Shown: positions 18,074 to 27,035, numbered from the stretch's first letter. The stretch: 64,000 nucleotides of DNA from Mucilaginibacter daejeonensis (GCF_020783335.1 NZ_CP086068.1:4588001-4652000), one strand, 5' to 3'. Numbers and translations: made by a program. The notes: generated by a model not told the origin, from the sequence alone.

Positions 18074-18754
18074 TTAGCCCTGATCAGCTTTGAACGAGTT
18101 GGCCAATGTGATCCCGATAGGTTCATACTTGCTTTTAAGAGTGGCTTTATATCGGTACAGGAAGTGGGAAAAGATCAATTCGTCAGACCCGGGCATCTCG
18201 GCCACGATCACCTTATAAATGTATTCAGTATCGCCACGTGAGCCTTTAACGCAGATCGTGTAGCGGTAGCCCTTTACGCCTTTGCAGAAAGAGGTGATGC
18301 TGACCTTGCCCAGTTCTTTGTCGCTACCGGCCCTGATAGCTTTGATGTGGTCGCTAACTGCCTTATCTACGGTTAAGATGTCGGCCACTTTTAGCATCCG
18401 GCTCTTCTCGACCGGGAACGGGATCACCCGGCCAGCATAGATCTTAAAGGATGCCTCGTCATCCACTTGTTGATAGGTAACGGTATCTATATAAGCGTCT
18501 GTCTTTTTACGAACCTCGCTTACCACTTCTTCCTTCGGCCATATCTCCTTAAAATTCTTAGGATACATGTAGCTGTAACTGTATGATACGTTACGGCTCT
18601 CGGCGTAGTGCGCGGTGTCGAGGGTAACCGTGGTGCCCTCAAAAGCACAATGATTGTCTCTGTCCAACAACCGTATTAACGTAGGCTCTTTGGCCTGCGC
18701 CCACACCATGCACTGGCAAAAGGCGATCAGTAAAAGGGTGAACAGTGGTCTCAT
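18074..18754 (-). CDS. Secreted protein of unknown function
   Basis: The 226-residue product has a signal peptide (MRPLFTLLLIAFCQCMVWAQA) and a mature domain rich in beta-type segments, with two tyrosine-rich stretches (VSYSYSYMYP) and three cysteines. I do not recognise the family. The ATG at 18754 was preferred over a TTG at 18787 that falls in the terminator hairpin of the next gene. It is monocistronic. Confidence 0.65.
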   Translation of the reverse strand: MRPLFTLLLIAFCQCMVWAQAKEPTLIRLLDRDNHCAFEGTTVTLDTAHYAESRNVSYSYSYMYPKNFKEIWPKEEVVSEVRKKTDAYIDTVTYQQVDDEASFKIYAGRVIPFPVEKSRMLKVADILTVDKAVSDHIKAIRAGSDKELGKVSITSFCKGVKGYRYTICVKGSRGDTEYIYKVIVAEMPGSDELIFSHFLYRYKATLKSKYEPIGITLANSFKADQG

Positions 18755-18786
18755 TATGGTATCCGTAAAATTTCGCTTAAAGAGCA

Positions 18787-18815
18787 AAAAGCCCTTTGGC
18801 TTTCACCAAAGGGCT
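18787..18815 (-). terminator. Terminator of the pyruvate dehydrogenase E2 gene
   Basis: AGCCCTTTGG (18790-18799) pairs with CCAAAGGGCT (18806-18815) around a CTTTCA loop. On the minus strand the stem is followed by TTTTTGC. It lies 25 bases after the E2 stop. Confidence 0.82.
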
Positions 18816-18839
18816 TCTCTATAAAAAGAGTGTTCTGTA

Positions 18840-20513
18840 TTATATCAATAACCTTACCGGTTCTTCCAGTAATGATTTTACGGTGTTCAGGAACGCAGCG
18901 GCTGTTGCACCATCCACCGTACGGTGATCGGCGCTCAAGGTCACTTTCATTACGTTACCTGGTACCACTGCACCATTCTTCACAACAGGCACCTGCTGTA
19001 TACCGGCAACGGCCAGGATACATGAGTCAGGAGTGTTAATGATGGCGGTAAAGTCTTCCACACCGAACATACCTAAGTTAGATATGGTGAATGTTGAACC
19101 TTCCCAATCAGATGGCTGCAGTTTTTTATCTTTTGCTTTCTTGGCAAATTCTTTCACTTCGGCGCTGATGCGGCTTAATGATTTACCATCTGCAAAACGT
19201 ACTACCGGTACCAGCAGACCTTCGTCTACCGCTACGGCGATACCGATGTTCACGTGCTCGTTGAAGCGGATCTTATCACCTAACCACGATGAGTTGATGG
19301 CCGGGTGTTGTTTTAAGGCAACAGCACAAGCTTTGACTACCAGGTCGTTGAAAGATATCTTCACAGGAGCTACCTCGTTCATCTTGTTGCGGGCAACGAT
19401 GGCCGAATCCATATCGATAGAAACGGTAACGAAGAAGTGAGGAGCAGTGAATAAGCTTTCAGACAAACGCTTAGCGATCACCTTACGCATTTGGGTAACC
19501 GGTTTCTCAGTGAATTTCTCTTCACCTACGAATGGTGCCAGGGTAATGGTCGGGCCAGCTTTAGCGGCACCTTCTTTAGCGTTAGCGCTAATAGCGGCCT
19601 CTTCGGCAGCAGCTTTTTGTGATACTTCTTTGGTAGAAGGGGTAAAGCCTTCGATATCCTTTTTGGTGATACGGCCGCCTTCGGCACTACCTTTAACTTC
19701 GTTAAGGTTGATGCCTTTATCTTTAGCGATCTTGCGGGCAAGCGGAGATGCTTTTACGCGGCTATCATCAGCATTAGCTGATGACGCAGCAGGAGCAGCT
19801 TCTTCAGCTTTTTCTTCTTTAGCTTCGCTCTTTTCTTCGCTTTTGGCAGCAGGTGCACTACCACCGCTTTTCAACAATGGCTGTATATCGGTTCCTTCTT
19901 CACCAACAATGGCAATGATGTCGTTCACCTTAGCGGTGCCACCTTCTTCAACACCGATGTAAAGCAGAGTACCTTCTTCGTAACCTACCACTTCCATGGT
20001 AGCTTTGTCGGTATCCACATCAGCTAATGAATCATCAGCTTTAACTTTATCACCAACCTTGAAGTTCCATTTATTGATGGTACCCTCGGTCATGGTATCA
20101 CTCAACAAAGGCATACGGATCACCGCAGCTTTGATGTTCGAGGTATCCACAGCCTCTTCGGTCTTTTCTTCTTTTGGTTTCTCCTCTTTAGGAGCGTCAG
20201 CCTTTTTATCAGCAGCTGGTTTGGCCTCTTTAGCCTCGCCTGAACCGCCTTCTAACAACGGCTTATAATCTTCGCCCTCGTTACCGATCACTGCTATAAC
20301 AGCATCGACCGGTACGGCGCTACCTTCTTCAACACCAATATAAAGCAGTGTGCCTTCCTGGTACGATTCGAAGTCCATGGTGGCCTTATCGGTCTCGACC
20401 TCGGCTAACAGATCGCCCGACTTAACTTTGTCGCCAACTTTTTTATGCCATTTAGCGATCACACCTTCGGTCATGGTATCGCTCATTTTGGGCATTTTAA
20501 CTACTTCAGCCAT
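18840..20513 (-). CDS. pdhC: Pyruvate dehydrogenase E2, dihydrolipoamide acetyltransferase, two lipoyl domains
   Basis: E2 transfers acetyl groups from lipoamide to CoA in the pyruvate dehydrogenase complex. The 557-residue product has two lipoyl domains (about 1-80 and 130-210) with lipoyl-lysine motifs VETDKATMDF and VDTDKATMEV, Ala/Pro/Lys/Glu-rich linkers, a peripheral subunit-binding domain (VKASPLARKIAKDKGINL, near 260) and the catalytic domain with LSADHRTVDGA near the C-terminus. Two lipoyl domains explain the length. It follows the E1-alpha gene by 44 bases. Confidence 0.93.
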   Translation of the reverse strand: MAEVVKMPKMSDTMTEGVIAKWHKKVGDKVKSGDLLAEVETDKATMDFESYQEGTLLYIGVEEGSAVPVDAVIAVIGNEGEDYKPLLEGGSGEAKEAKPAADKKADAPKEEKPKEEKTEEAVDTSNIKAAVIRMPLLSDTMTEGTINKWNFKVGDKVKADDSLADVDTDKATMEVVGYEEGTLLYIGVEEGGTAKVNDIIAIVGEEGTDIQPLLKSGGSAPAAKSEEKSEAKEEKAEEAAPAASSANADDSRVKASPLARKIAKDKGINLNEVKGSAEGGRITKKDIEGFTPSTKEVSQKAAAEEAAISANAKEGAAKAGPTITLAPFVGEEKFTEKPVTQMRKVIAKRLSESLFTAPHFFVTVSIDMDSAIVARNKMNEVAPVKISFNDLVVKACAVALKQHPAINSSWLGDKIRFNEHVNIGIAVAVDEGLLVPVVRFADGKSLSRISAEVKEFAKKAKDKKLQPSDWEGSTFTISNLGMFGVEDFTAIINTPDSCILAVAGIQQVPVVKNGAVVPGNVMKVTLSADHRTVDGATAAAFLNTVKSLLEEPVRLLI

Positions 20514-20557
20514 ATATAATGATGATAGTTTGGATCAGATAATATTATAAATAGAGA

Positions 20558-21556
20558 CTACGACTCGCGGATGTATGGATAGTCAGACTGAACGTACACA
20601 TCAGTGTAAAGCTCAGAAGCCTCAGGCCATGGTGACTCTTCGGCAAATTTAACTGCCTCGTCTACCTGTCCTTTGATCTTGGCAGCTATCTCCTCGAACC
20701 ATTTCTCGTCAGCATAACCGTTCTTTTCGATCTCTTGTTTTACGATCTCGATAGGATCTTTGGCTTTGTAGCTTTCAACCTCTTCTTTGGTGCGGTATTT
20801 TTGAGGGTCAGACATGGAGTGACCTTTGAAACGGTAGGTACGCATTTCCAGGAAGGTAGGTCCTTCACCGGCACGGGCACGTTGAGCGGCCTCGTCCATA
20901 GCGTTGTGTACAGCCACCGGATCCATACCATCAACAGCTGATGAAGGTATACCGTAAGGCAGACCTAATTTATAGATATCGATATCGGCGGTACTACGGG
21001 CCACTGAGGTACCCATGGCGTAACCGTTGTTCTCGCAAACGAAGATCACAGGCAATTTCCACAAAGCGGCCATGTTAAAGGTCTCGCCCAGGGCACCTTG
21101 ACGAACGGCACCATCACCCATGTAACAAACGTTCAGGTTATCGGTACCTTTAAATTTTTCGGCAAATGCGATACCGGCACCCAGTGGGATCTGGCCACCA
21201 ACGATACCGTGACCGCCGTAAAAATGGTTCTCTTTATCGAACATGTGCATCGAGCCACCTTTACCTTTAGATATACCGGTAGCTTTACCGTACATCTCGG
21301 CCATGATAGCGCCCGGTGAGGTACCTTTAGCTAAAGCGTGTGCGTGATCGCGGTAAGTGGTGATCATGCTGTCCTCATGACGTAAGGCCGAAACGGCACC
21401 GGCCAGAACGGCCTCTTGTCCTATATATAAGTGGCAAAAGCCTCTGATCTTTTGCTGTCCGTATAGCTGGCCTGTTTTTTCTTCGAACCTGCGCATGAGC
21501 AGCATCAGTTCGTACCACATCAGGTAAGTGTCTTTAGTTATTGCAACTGAACTCAT
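20558..21556 (-). CDS. pdhA: Pyruvate dehydrogenase E1 component, alpha subunit
   Basis: E1-alpha binds thiamine diphosphate and starts decarboxylation of pyruvate. The 332-residue product shows RGFCHLYIGQEA, KGKGGSMHMF, the ThDP motif GDGAVRQGALGETFNMAALW, CENNGYAMGT and the phosphorylation-loop-like YRFKGHSMSDP. The ATG at 21556 gives the normal N-terminus. E2 follows directly; the E1-beta and E3 genes are not adjacent, so the complex is encoded at separate loci. Confidence 0.93.
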   Translation of the reverse strand: MSSVAITKDTYLMWYELMLLMRRFEEKTGQLYGQQKIRGFCHLYIGQEAVLAGAVSALRHEDSMITTYRDHAHALAKGTSPGAIMAEMYGKATGISKGKGGSMHMFDKENHFYGGHGIVGGQIPLGAGIAFAEKFKGTDNLNVCYMGDGAVRQGALGETFNMAALWKLPVIFVCENNGYAMGTSVARSTADIDIYKLGLPYGIPSSAVDGMDPVAVHNAMDEAAQRARAGEGPTFLEMRTYRFKGHSMSDPQKYRTKEEVESYKAKDPIEIVKQEIEKNGYADEKWFEEIAAKIKGQVDEAVKFAEESPWPEASELYTDVYVQSDYPYIRES

Positions 21557-21589
21557 TTCCTTTACGATCGATTTCTGTTTTGAGATGCG

Positions 21590-21597
21590 CAAATCTA
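21590..21597 (-). promoter_or_regulatory. Candidate -7 element for pdhA
   Basis: CAAATCTA reads TAGATTTG on the minus strand and matches TAnnTTTG. It lies 33 bases before the pdhA start. No perfect TTG is found 19 bases upstream. Confidence 0.5.
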
Positions 21598-21728
21598 TAC
21601 TATATCCACGAAAAAAACAGATCGCCCTACCCTTTTCTTCAAATTAATTTATCTTGCGCGCCGTTTATGCAACCTAAATTTAATCGGCAACGTATAAAAA
21701 TTAATTTTAAAAAAAATTGTTTTCGACA

Positions 21729-21759
21729 TTTGGATATATGCAAAGATCCTTTAGCTTTG
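21729..21759 (+). promoter_or_regulatory. Bacteroidota promoter for the NlpC/P60 gene, TTTG-N19-TAGCTTTG
   Basis: TTTG at 21729-21732 and TAGCTTTG at 21752-21759 are exactly 19 bases apart. Transcription should begin near 21765, leaving a leader of about 65 bases. Confidence 0.8.
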
Positions 21760-21831
21760 TATCTAACAATAGACACCAGTGTCCATTTTAATAAACAAGT
21801 AACCTGATCTGTTTAAAGAACTGTTGATTAA

Positions 21832-22392
21832 ATGAAGAAATTGTCCCTTGCTATTGCCCTAATTTTGAGTGTTTTAGCGTCATCTGCGCAAACAAAAAGT
21901 GTTCCAGAACAATCGGCGCAAACCGAGACAGAAGAAGATAAAAGCTTAGCAAAAGATTACTTCTCGCAGATCATGGGCGTGGCGTTATCAGCTACCTCTA
22001 ACGTGAAGCTTTTCCAATTCGTTTATGACTGGGTAGGAACGCCTTACCGCTTGGGTGGTGATACCAAAAGAGGTATCGATTGCTCGGGTTTTGCTTATCA
22101 GTTATATACTAAGGTATTTAACACGGCGATCGGCAACAACAGCCGTAATATATTCAGCATGGTGAACCCTGTTGGTAAGGAAGACCTTAAAGAAGGTGAT
22201 CTGGTCTTCTTCAAGATCCACAGTCGTGCCATCACCCACGTTGGTGTATACATCGGTAATGGTAAATTCGCACATGCCTCTACCAGTAAAGGCGTTATGG
22301 TAAGCTACCTGGCCGATCCATATTGGACCCGTTATTACTACAAAGGCGGCCGCTTATTAGCAGATGCCGGCCAAACTTCAACAAGCCACTAA
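21832..22392 (+). CDS. NlpC/P60-family cell wall hydrolase
   Basis: C40-family peptidases cut peptidoglycan stem peptides. The 186-residue product has a signal peptide (MKKLSLAIALILSVLASSAQ) and a catalytic domain from about residue 65, with the nucleophile in RGIDCSGFAYQLY, first His in ITHVGVYIGNGKFAHAS and the third polar residue in the same block. It resembles Spr/MepS endopeptidases. It stands alone between a strong promoter and a strong terminator. Confidence 0.9.
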   Translation: MKKLSLAIALILSVLASSAQTKSVPEQSAQTETEEDKSLAKDYFSQIMGVALSATSNVKLFQFVYDWVGTPYRLGGDTKRGIDCSGFAYQLYTKVFNTAIGNNSRNIFSMVNPVGKEDLKEGDLVFFKIHSRAITHVGVYIGNGKFAHASTSKGVMVSYLADPYWTRYYYKGGRLLADAGQTSTSH

Positions 22393-22418
22393 TTAGTACG
22401 AACTAAGATATACCCCGG

Positions 22419-22446
22419 GCCTCAGCTGAATAGCTGGGGCTTTTTT
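22419..22446 (+). terminator. Intrinsic terminator of the NlpC/P60 gene
   Basis: GCCTCAGCT (22419-22427) pairs with AGCTGGGGC (22432-22440) around GAAT, followed by six T. Confidence 0.88.
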
Positions 22447-22516
22447 ATTGCTCATACATTTCTTTGCTTACTATACCCGATAGAAGCACTTACGACCATA
22501 TTAGTGCCGCTTTGCG

Positions 22517-22524
22517 TATCTTTG
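22517..22524 (+). promoter_or_regulatory. -7 element 5 bases before the rlmI start
   Basis: TATCTTTG matches TAnnTTTG and ends only 5 bases before the ATG at 22530, so the transcript is predicted to start at or next to the start codon (leaderless). No TTG is seen at the -33 distance. Confidence 0.5.
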
Positions 22525-22529
22525 CGGCT

Positions 22530-23717
22530 ATGATCGAGGTGATCCTTAAAAAAGGGAAAGAAAAAGCAGTATTACAACGCCATCCATGGGTGTTCTCAGG
22601 GGCTATCGAACGGGTTAAAGGTAAGCCGGCCAATGGCGACGTGGTACGTGCGGTAGACGCTCAGGGCCGGTTCATGGCCTATGGCTTTTATAACGATGCA
22701 TCGCGCGTGGCACTGCGCTTGCTGGAATGGGACGAAAGTGTGGAGATCAACGCCGACTGGTTCAGGCAAAAGGTAGCTATCGCGGTGCAAAGCCGTGCCG
22801 ACATTTTACAAAATGGAGATACTAATACCTGCCGACTGATCTTCAGCGAGGCCGATTACCTGCCGGGACTGATCGTTGACAAATACGCCGACCATCTCTC
22901 CTTACAGATCCTTACCTCGGGCATACAGAACAGCCTACCGGTGATCATTGACGAATTACAGCGTTTGCTTCAGCCCAAAGGCATCTACGATAAAAGTGAT
23001 GCCACTTCACGTGCTCACGAAGGCTTGGAGACCGCTAACGAAGTGCTGGCCGGATCAGCGCCACCTGAGTTGGTTGAGGTTAAAGAGAATGGCTTGGTTT
23101 ACGGCATTAACATAGCCGAAGGCCAAAAGTCAGGTTTCTATTGCGATCAGCGCGATAACCGCCGCATACTCGCCGACCATACCGCTGGCAAAAGCGTGTT
23201 GGATTGCTTTTGCTATACCGGTGGCTTCACGCTTAACAGTTTGAAAAAAGGTGCCGCATCAGTAACCAGTGTGGATAGCTCCGAACTGGCTATCGAGACC
23301 TTACGCAAGAATATCGAATTGAACGGACTGGACGCTGCTAAGCATACCGCCATCAAATCGGACGTGAACAAGCAGCTGCGTAAATTCAAAGAAGACGGAC
23401 AGACCTTTGATGTGATCATACTTGACCCACCTAAATACGCACCATCGCGGTCGGCACTTGACCGCGCCTCACGTGCTTATAAAGACCTTAACCGTATAGC
23501 TATGCTGCTGCTCAATAAAGGTGGACTGCTGGCCACCTACTCCTGCTCGGGCGCTATGGACCTCGAGAACTTTAAGCAGGTACTGGCATGGGCCGCACTT
23601 GACGCCGGTAAACAAGTACAGTTCATCTACCAGTTCTGCCAACCCGAAGACCATCCGGTCAGATCATCGTTCCCCGAGGGAGAATACTTGAAGGGGCTTT
23701 TGTGCAGGGTTTATTAG
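22530..23717 (+). CDS. rlmI: RlmI-like 23S rRNA (cytosine-5) methyltransferase
   Basis: RlmI methylates C1962 of 23S rRNA. The 395-residue product begins with a PUA domain (KGKEKAVLQRHPWVFSGAIE), has a linker domain, then the Rossmann methyltransferase with VLDCFCYTGGFTLNSLKKGA (SAM site), VTSVDSSELAIE and the catalytic motif IILDPPKYAPS, and ends with EDHPVRSSFPEGEYLKG. Length and order match the family. The ATG at 22530 was chosen because the PUA domain starts right after it. The gene stands alone. Confidence 0.9.
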   Translation: MIEVILKKGKEKAVLQRHPWVFSGAIERVKGKPANGDVVRAVDAQGRFMAYGFYNDASRVALRLLEWDESVEINADWFRQKVAIAVQSRADILQNGDTNTCRLIFSEADYLPGLIVDKYADHLSLQILTSGIQNSLPVIIDELQRLLQPKGIYDKSDATSRAHEGLETANEVLAGSAPPELVEVKENGLVYGINIAEGQKSGFYCDQRDNRRILADHTAGKSVLDCFCYTGGFTLNSLKKGAASVTSVDSSELAIETLRKNIELNGLDAAKHTAIKSDVNKQLRKFKEDGQTFDVIILDPPKYAPSRSALDRASRAYKDLNRIAMLLLNKGGLLATYSCSGAMDLENFKQVLAWAALDAGKQVQFIYQFCQPEDHPVRSSFPEGEYLKGLLCRVY

Positions 23718-23738
23718 AAGTAGAAATTTGATCAGGGT

Positions 23739-23767
23739 TCCCTCCCCCGGGAGGGCCAGGGAGGGGT
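23739..23767. repeat. GC-rich palindromic repeat, copy A (3' flank of DUF559 gene)
   Basis: The 29 bases contain the core CCCTCCCCCGGGAGGG and end GGGAGGGGT. The inner end faces the nuclease gene and is the inverted complement of the inner end of copy B (ACCCCTCCC at 24228). It ends 14 bases from the nuclease stop codon. Confidence 0.75.
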
Positions 23768-23781
23768 ATAGCCAACTAAGA

Positions 23782-24213
23782 TTATAGTCTTTTCAGGAGT
23801 TCTCTGTCAAACCCTTTTGGAAGTTGGATATCATTGTTGTTCTTCACCATGAGCAGTATGGTGCTTTCGATCGTTCGTAGCACGTTAAACATGTCGTGCC
23901 TTACCTCCGCCTCACTAAAGCGTAAGAACGTGATGCCAAAGCTTTCGAGTCTTTGCTGCCTAACGACATCGTTCTCGTAAGTTTCCGCATTTTCGTGCGA
24001 CCGTCCGTCTATTTCTATCGCGAGCATTAATTGCTTGCAGTAGAGATCGACGATATAGCGATCTATACATCGCTGACGGTCGAAGTCAAAGCCAAGCATT
24101 TTGTCACCTTTGAGTTCATTCCAAATTAGCACCTCACCTAAGGTCATGTTTTGGCGTAGTTCCTTGGCTAAGGCTTTAAGTTTGGGGTTGTATGGAATAA
24201 TCTTGTTCTTCAT
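23782..24213 (-). CDS. DUF559 endonuclease (Vsr-like PD-(D/E)XK fold)
   Basis: The 143-residue product is a compact DUF559 protein, a family with the very-short-patch-repair endonuclease fold. Visible motifs are AKELRQNMTLGEVLIWNELK, FDFDRQRCIDRYIVDLYC and LAIEIDGRSHE, which supply the Asp and E-x-D catalytic acids, then FGITFLRFSEAEV. It is full length. The ATG at 24213 was chosen; the frame runs 12 codons further upstream, but those codons are repeat copy B. The gene is enclosed by palindromic repeats 14 bases from its stop and 14 bases before its start. No methyltransferase is adjacent, so it is not an ordinary restriction partner. A role in moving or repairing the repeats is inference. 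Confidence 0.88.
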   Translation of the reverse strand: MKNKIIPYNPKLKALAKELRQNMTLGEVLIWNELKGDKMLGFDFDRQRCIDRYIVDLYCKQLMLAIEIDGRSHENAETYENDVVRQQRLESFGITFLRFSEAEVRHDMFNVLRTIESTILLMVKNNNDIQLPKGFDRELLKRL

Positions 24214-24227
24214 ATATCTGATAACGA

Positions 24228-24277
24228 ACCCCTCCCCGCCATCGCGCAACCCTGCGCACCCCTCCCGAGGGAGGGGA
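24228..24277. repeat. GC-rich palindromic repeat, copy B (5' flank of DUF559 gene)
   Basis: The element starts ACCCCTCCCC, has a middle GCGCAACCCTGCGC stem, and ends CCCCTCCCGAGGGAGGGG, a near-perfect palindrome. It starts 14 bases upstream of the nuclease start codon. Confidence 0.75.
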
Positions 24278-24309
24278 CTCTAAAACGATATATCTGCTTG
24301 TATCCTTAC

Positions 24310-25107
24310 TTATTCCTTGACCACCCTTTTTATAGCCGTGTTACTTCCCTGTTTAACTACCAGGTAGTATACGCCATTGGTGCCAAGGTTAAAGGTCTTG
24401 CTAAAGGTAGCGGTCATCGCTTTTTCTTTCCAGATCACTTTGCCATCGGTATCAGTGAAGCTTACCTCGGCGTTCTTGGCCGGCAGGGTAAAGCTGATCG
24501 AGGTCTTACCGGTCGAGAACTGTGGAGATAGCAGCAGGTCTTGCAGGTCAAGTGTGCTTTTTTCCGAGCCGGTCATCTTCTTCATCACATCAGGAAATGC
24601 CTCTGAAACACGGTAGCGAATGTGAGTATTGATCCCGCTTTTATCAAAATGACTATAATCAAAATTTTGGCTGTTGCTCAGGCTGATGGTGCGTACCCTT
24701 ATCGGCCTATCGAACAAGGCCCGGTCAGTGCCTTCGCGGCGCATATCCATATCAAACGACATACGGTTAGGCCGGTTACCGCCCCATGCCGAATCGGTCG
24801 TGAAAGTATACATACGCACACGGCTGCTGTCGGCTATGCCCGAAAGCCCTAAACCATGAGGCATCAGGCGGCCTTTGGGCCTAACGGTCTTGCTGATCTC
24901 GGCCAGGGCCTGTTGTTTCTCCGGAGCCGACATATCTTTTAAGTTCTTACCATTGAAGGTAGTGTCATTCCCTTTGATCGTGATGTTGATCTCTCTTATC
25001 TTATCGTTCTTATCTTGTGCAAAGATCAATTGTGGAATGGCCAGTGCGGCCATGATACCTACCGAGAAGATGAACTCGAACCCGGGGTCGAAGAAACGCT
25101 TTTTCAT
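24310..25107 (-). CDS. Secreted protein with C-terminal type 9 secretion sorting domain
   Basis: The 265-residue product has an N-terminal signal (hydrophobic stretch ending LIFAQ near residue 30), a central domain of unknown function with many Arg/Asp residues, and a type A T9SS sorting domain in the last 75 residues: LSPQFSTGKTSISFTLPAKN, VSFTDTDGKVIWKE and NGVYYLVVKQG, ending KRVVKE. This predicts export across the outer membrane by the type 9 system. It is divergent from a histidine kinase/response regulator pair, which may control it. Confidence 0.8.
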   Translation of the reverse strand: MKKRFFDPGFEFIFSVGIMAALAIPQLIFAQDKNDKIREINITIKGNDTTFNGKNLKDMSAPEKQQALAEISKTVRPKGRLMPHGLGLSGIADSSRVRMYTFTTDSAWGGNRPNRMSFDMDMRREGTDRALFDRPIRVRTISLSNSQNFDYSHFDKSGINTHIRYRVSEAFPDVMKKMTGSEKSTLDLQDLLLSPQFSTGKTSISFTLPAKNAEVSFTDTDGKVIWKEKAMTATFSKTFNLGTNGVYYLVVKQGSNTAIKRVVKE

Positions 25108-25229
25108 GATAACGAAGCTTTTAGGTGTACAAAGTGTAAATGTAAAAGATTTAGCTATCAGCTGTTTAGCCTGATGAGTAAAAATGTGTTAAAATTTGTT
25201 AAATGGACCTGAGCGCATGCTAATTCGGT

Positions 25230-25237
25230 TAATTTTG
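25230..25237 (+). promoter_or_regulatory. Candidate -7 element for the kinase gene
   Basis: TAATTTTG matches TAnnTTTG and ends 7 bases before the ATG at 25245, implying a very short leader or none. Confidence 0.4.
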
Positions 25238-25244
25238 TTGAACG

Positions 25245-27035
25245 ATGAAAAAAAGAAGTATAGCCTTGATCATGGGCCTGATGGGTTTTGCCTTATTAGG
25301 GGTGGTGGCCATGCAATATTTTTTTCTTCGCCAATCGTTCAAGCAACAAAGTGAACTGTTCGACCGGGATGTGAACGATGTGCTTACCACCGTGCGCACC
25401 AAGATGGAGAGGCAAGACGCCAACCGCTTTGTGAAAAGCAGGGTCGATAGCGTAAGCGTGAACAAGACCACCGTGACCACCTCCAGCAGTACGGCCGAAA
25501 AACTTTTTGGCCCGACGGCCGAGGCCGCCCGCGAAAAACAACAACACGACCGCCGCATTTCCTTGCTGCGCGATAGCCTGCAGCGCTTACTGGTACGCTC
25601 ACGCCTTGACGATGAATTGTACGGCCAGCCACAGGAAGATATGGTGAACGTACGCATGCGCGTGGTGGAGGTGACCGACGAGAATGGTTATGTTTACCAG
25701 CGTCAGTTACCACCAGAGATCACCGCCATCAAAAAAAGCCGCAAGCTTCATAAATACGACACCGCATATTATCAATACAGCGACCCTCAGTTAGGGCGCC
25801 AGATCGTGGCCGTGCCGCAGATCAACCCGTTATGGCAGCGCGAGCAGAACCGTAAGGCTAAAGAACGCCGCATTGCCCAGATCAGGCAATTACTTAAGGA
25901 TGATTCTATCGGTCAGTCGAAACACCCGGAGGTCACCGTTATGGAAAGCCTTGCCGCCGAATACAAAAAGGTGGGCCAGCCGCTGAAGGAACGTATCGAT
26001 CGGCTGTGGTTGGATTCGTTGCTGCGCTATGAATTTGCCAACAAAGGCATCAGTATGCTATTTGATTACGAGGTGACCACCGCCAACAACGACTCGCTCA
26101 TTTATACCAATGCGCACGACCAGTCGGGCAAGGCTCCTGTATTCAACACTGATGACACCTACCGCTCGCCCATTTTTACCGATGTGGTGAACGACCCCGG
26201 CCAACTAAAGATCCGCTTCCCTGATAAGAACGCGCACATCATCAACACCATGACCTATATGCTATCGATCAGCGGCGGGTTACTATTGGTGCTGATATTC
26301 TGTTTTGGGTTCACACTGTTCTCCATCCTGCGTCAAAAGAAGATATCGGAAATGAAGACCGACTTCATTAACAACATGACCCACGAGTTCAAGACCCCGG
26401 TATCTACCATTATGATCGCCAGCGAGGCTTTGAAGGATAAGGAGATCATGGAGGATAAAGCGCGCGTGGGCAGGTTGGCCGACATTATTTATGAAGAGAA
26501 CGCCCGCCTGGGTAGCCACATAGAGCGGGTACTGAACATTGCCCGCATCGAAAAGAACGACTTTAAGCTGGACAAACAGCCGATAGAGGTGAACGAGCTG
26601 ATCATGGATGTATTGAGCAGCATGTCGTTAAGGTTGCAAAAAAGCAATGCCCATGTGGAGATGCATTTAGATGCTGAGGATGCCGTGATCGAAGCCGATG
26701 AGTTGCACTTCTCGAACGTGATCTTTAACCTGGTAGATAATGCCATTAAATACAGCCGCGATGAACCCCAGCTCACCATTACTACCCTCAACAAGGGCAA
26801 TCAACTGGTGATCCGCGTGGCTGATAAGGGCATAGGCATGAGCCGCGATCAGCAGGCCAAGATATTTGAGCAGTTCTACCGGGTACCTACCGGTAACCTG
26901 CATGATGTAAAGGGCTTTGGCTTAGGCTTAAGCTATGTGAATACTATTGTTAAACGCCTGGAGGGTATGATCAGCGTGCGGTCGGAAAAAGAGAAAGGCT
27001 CTGAGTTCGAACTCAAATTTAATGTTGCTGCATGA
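25245..27035 (+). CDS. Membrane sensor histidine kinase
   Basis: The 596-residue product has an N-terminal membrane helix, a periplasmic domain of about 310 residues with coiled, charged segments, a second helix (near 345-370) and the kinase core. The phospho-acceptor lies in NNMTHEFKTPVST, and the ATPase domain shows the N box NVIFNLVDNAIKYS, G1 DKGIGMS and G2 GFGLGLSYV. There is no PAS or HAMP domain. The response regulator gene overlaps its end (ATGA). The sensor domain is not recognised. Confidence 0.92.
   Translation: MKKRSIALIMGLMGFALLGVVAMQYFFLRQSFKQQSELFDRDVNDVLTTVRTKMERQDANRFVKSRVDSVSVNKTTVTTSSSTAEKLFGPTAEAAREKQQHDRRISLLRDSLQRLLVRSRLDDELYGQPQEDMVNVRMRVVEVTDENGYVYQRQLPPEITAIKKSRKLHKYDTAYYQYSDPQLGRQIVAVPQINPLWQREQNRKAKERRIAQIRQLLKDDSIGQSKHPEVTVMESLAAEYKKVGQPLKERIDRLWLDSLLRYEFANKGISMLFDYEVTTANNDSLIYTNAHDQSGKAPVFNTDDTYRSPIFTDVVNDPGQLKIRFPDKNAHIINTMTYMLSISGGLLLVLIFCFGFTLFSILRQKKISEMKTDFINNMTHEFKTPVSTIMIASEALKDKEIMEDKARVGRLADIIYEENARLGSHIERVLNIARIEKNDFKLDKQPIEVNELIMDVLSSMSLRLQKSNAHVEMHLDAEDAVIEADELHFSNVIFNLVDNAIKYSRDEPQLTITTLNKGNQLVIRVADKGIGMSRDQQAKIFEQFYRVPTGNLHDVKGFGLGLSYVNTIVKRLEGMISVRSEKEKGSEFELKFNVAA

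Noticed and set aside
19447..19962. Open frame opposite the E2 linker region
   Set aside because: Ser/Ala-rich antisense of the Ala/Glu/Lys linkers of E2; no real gene.
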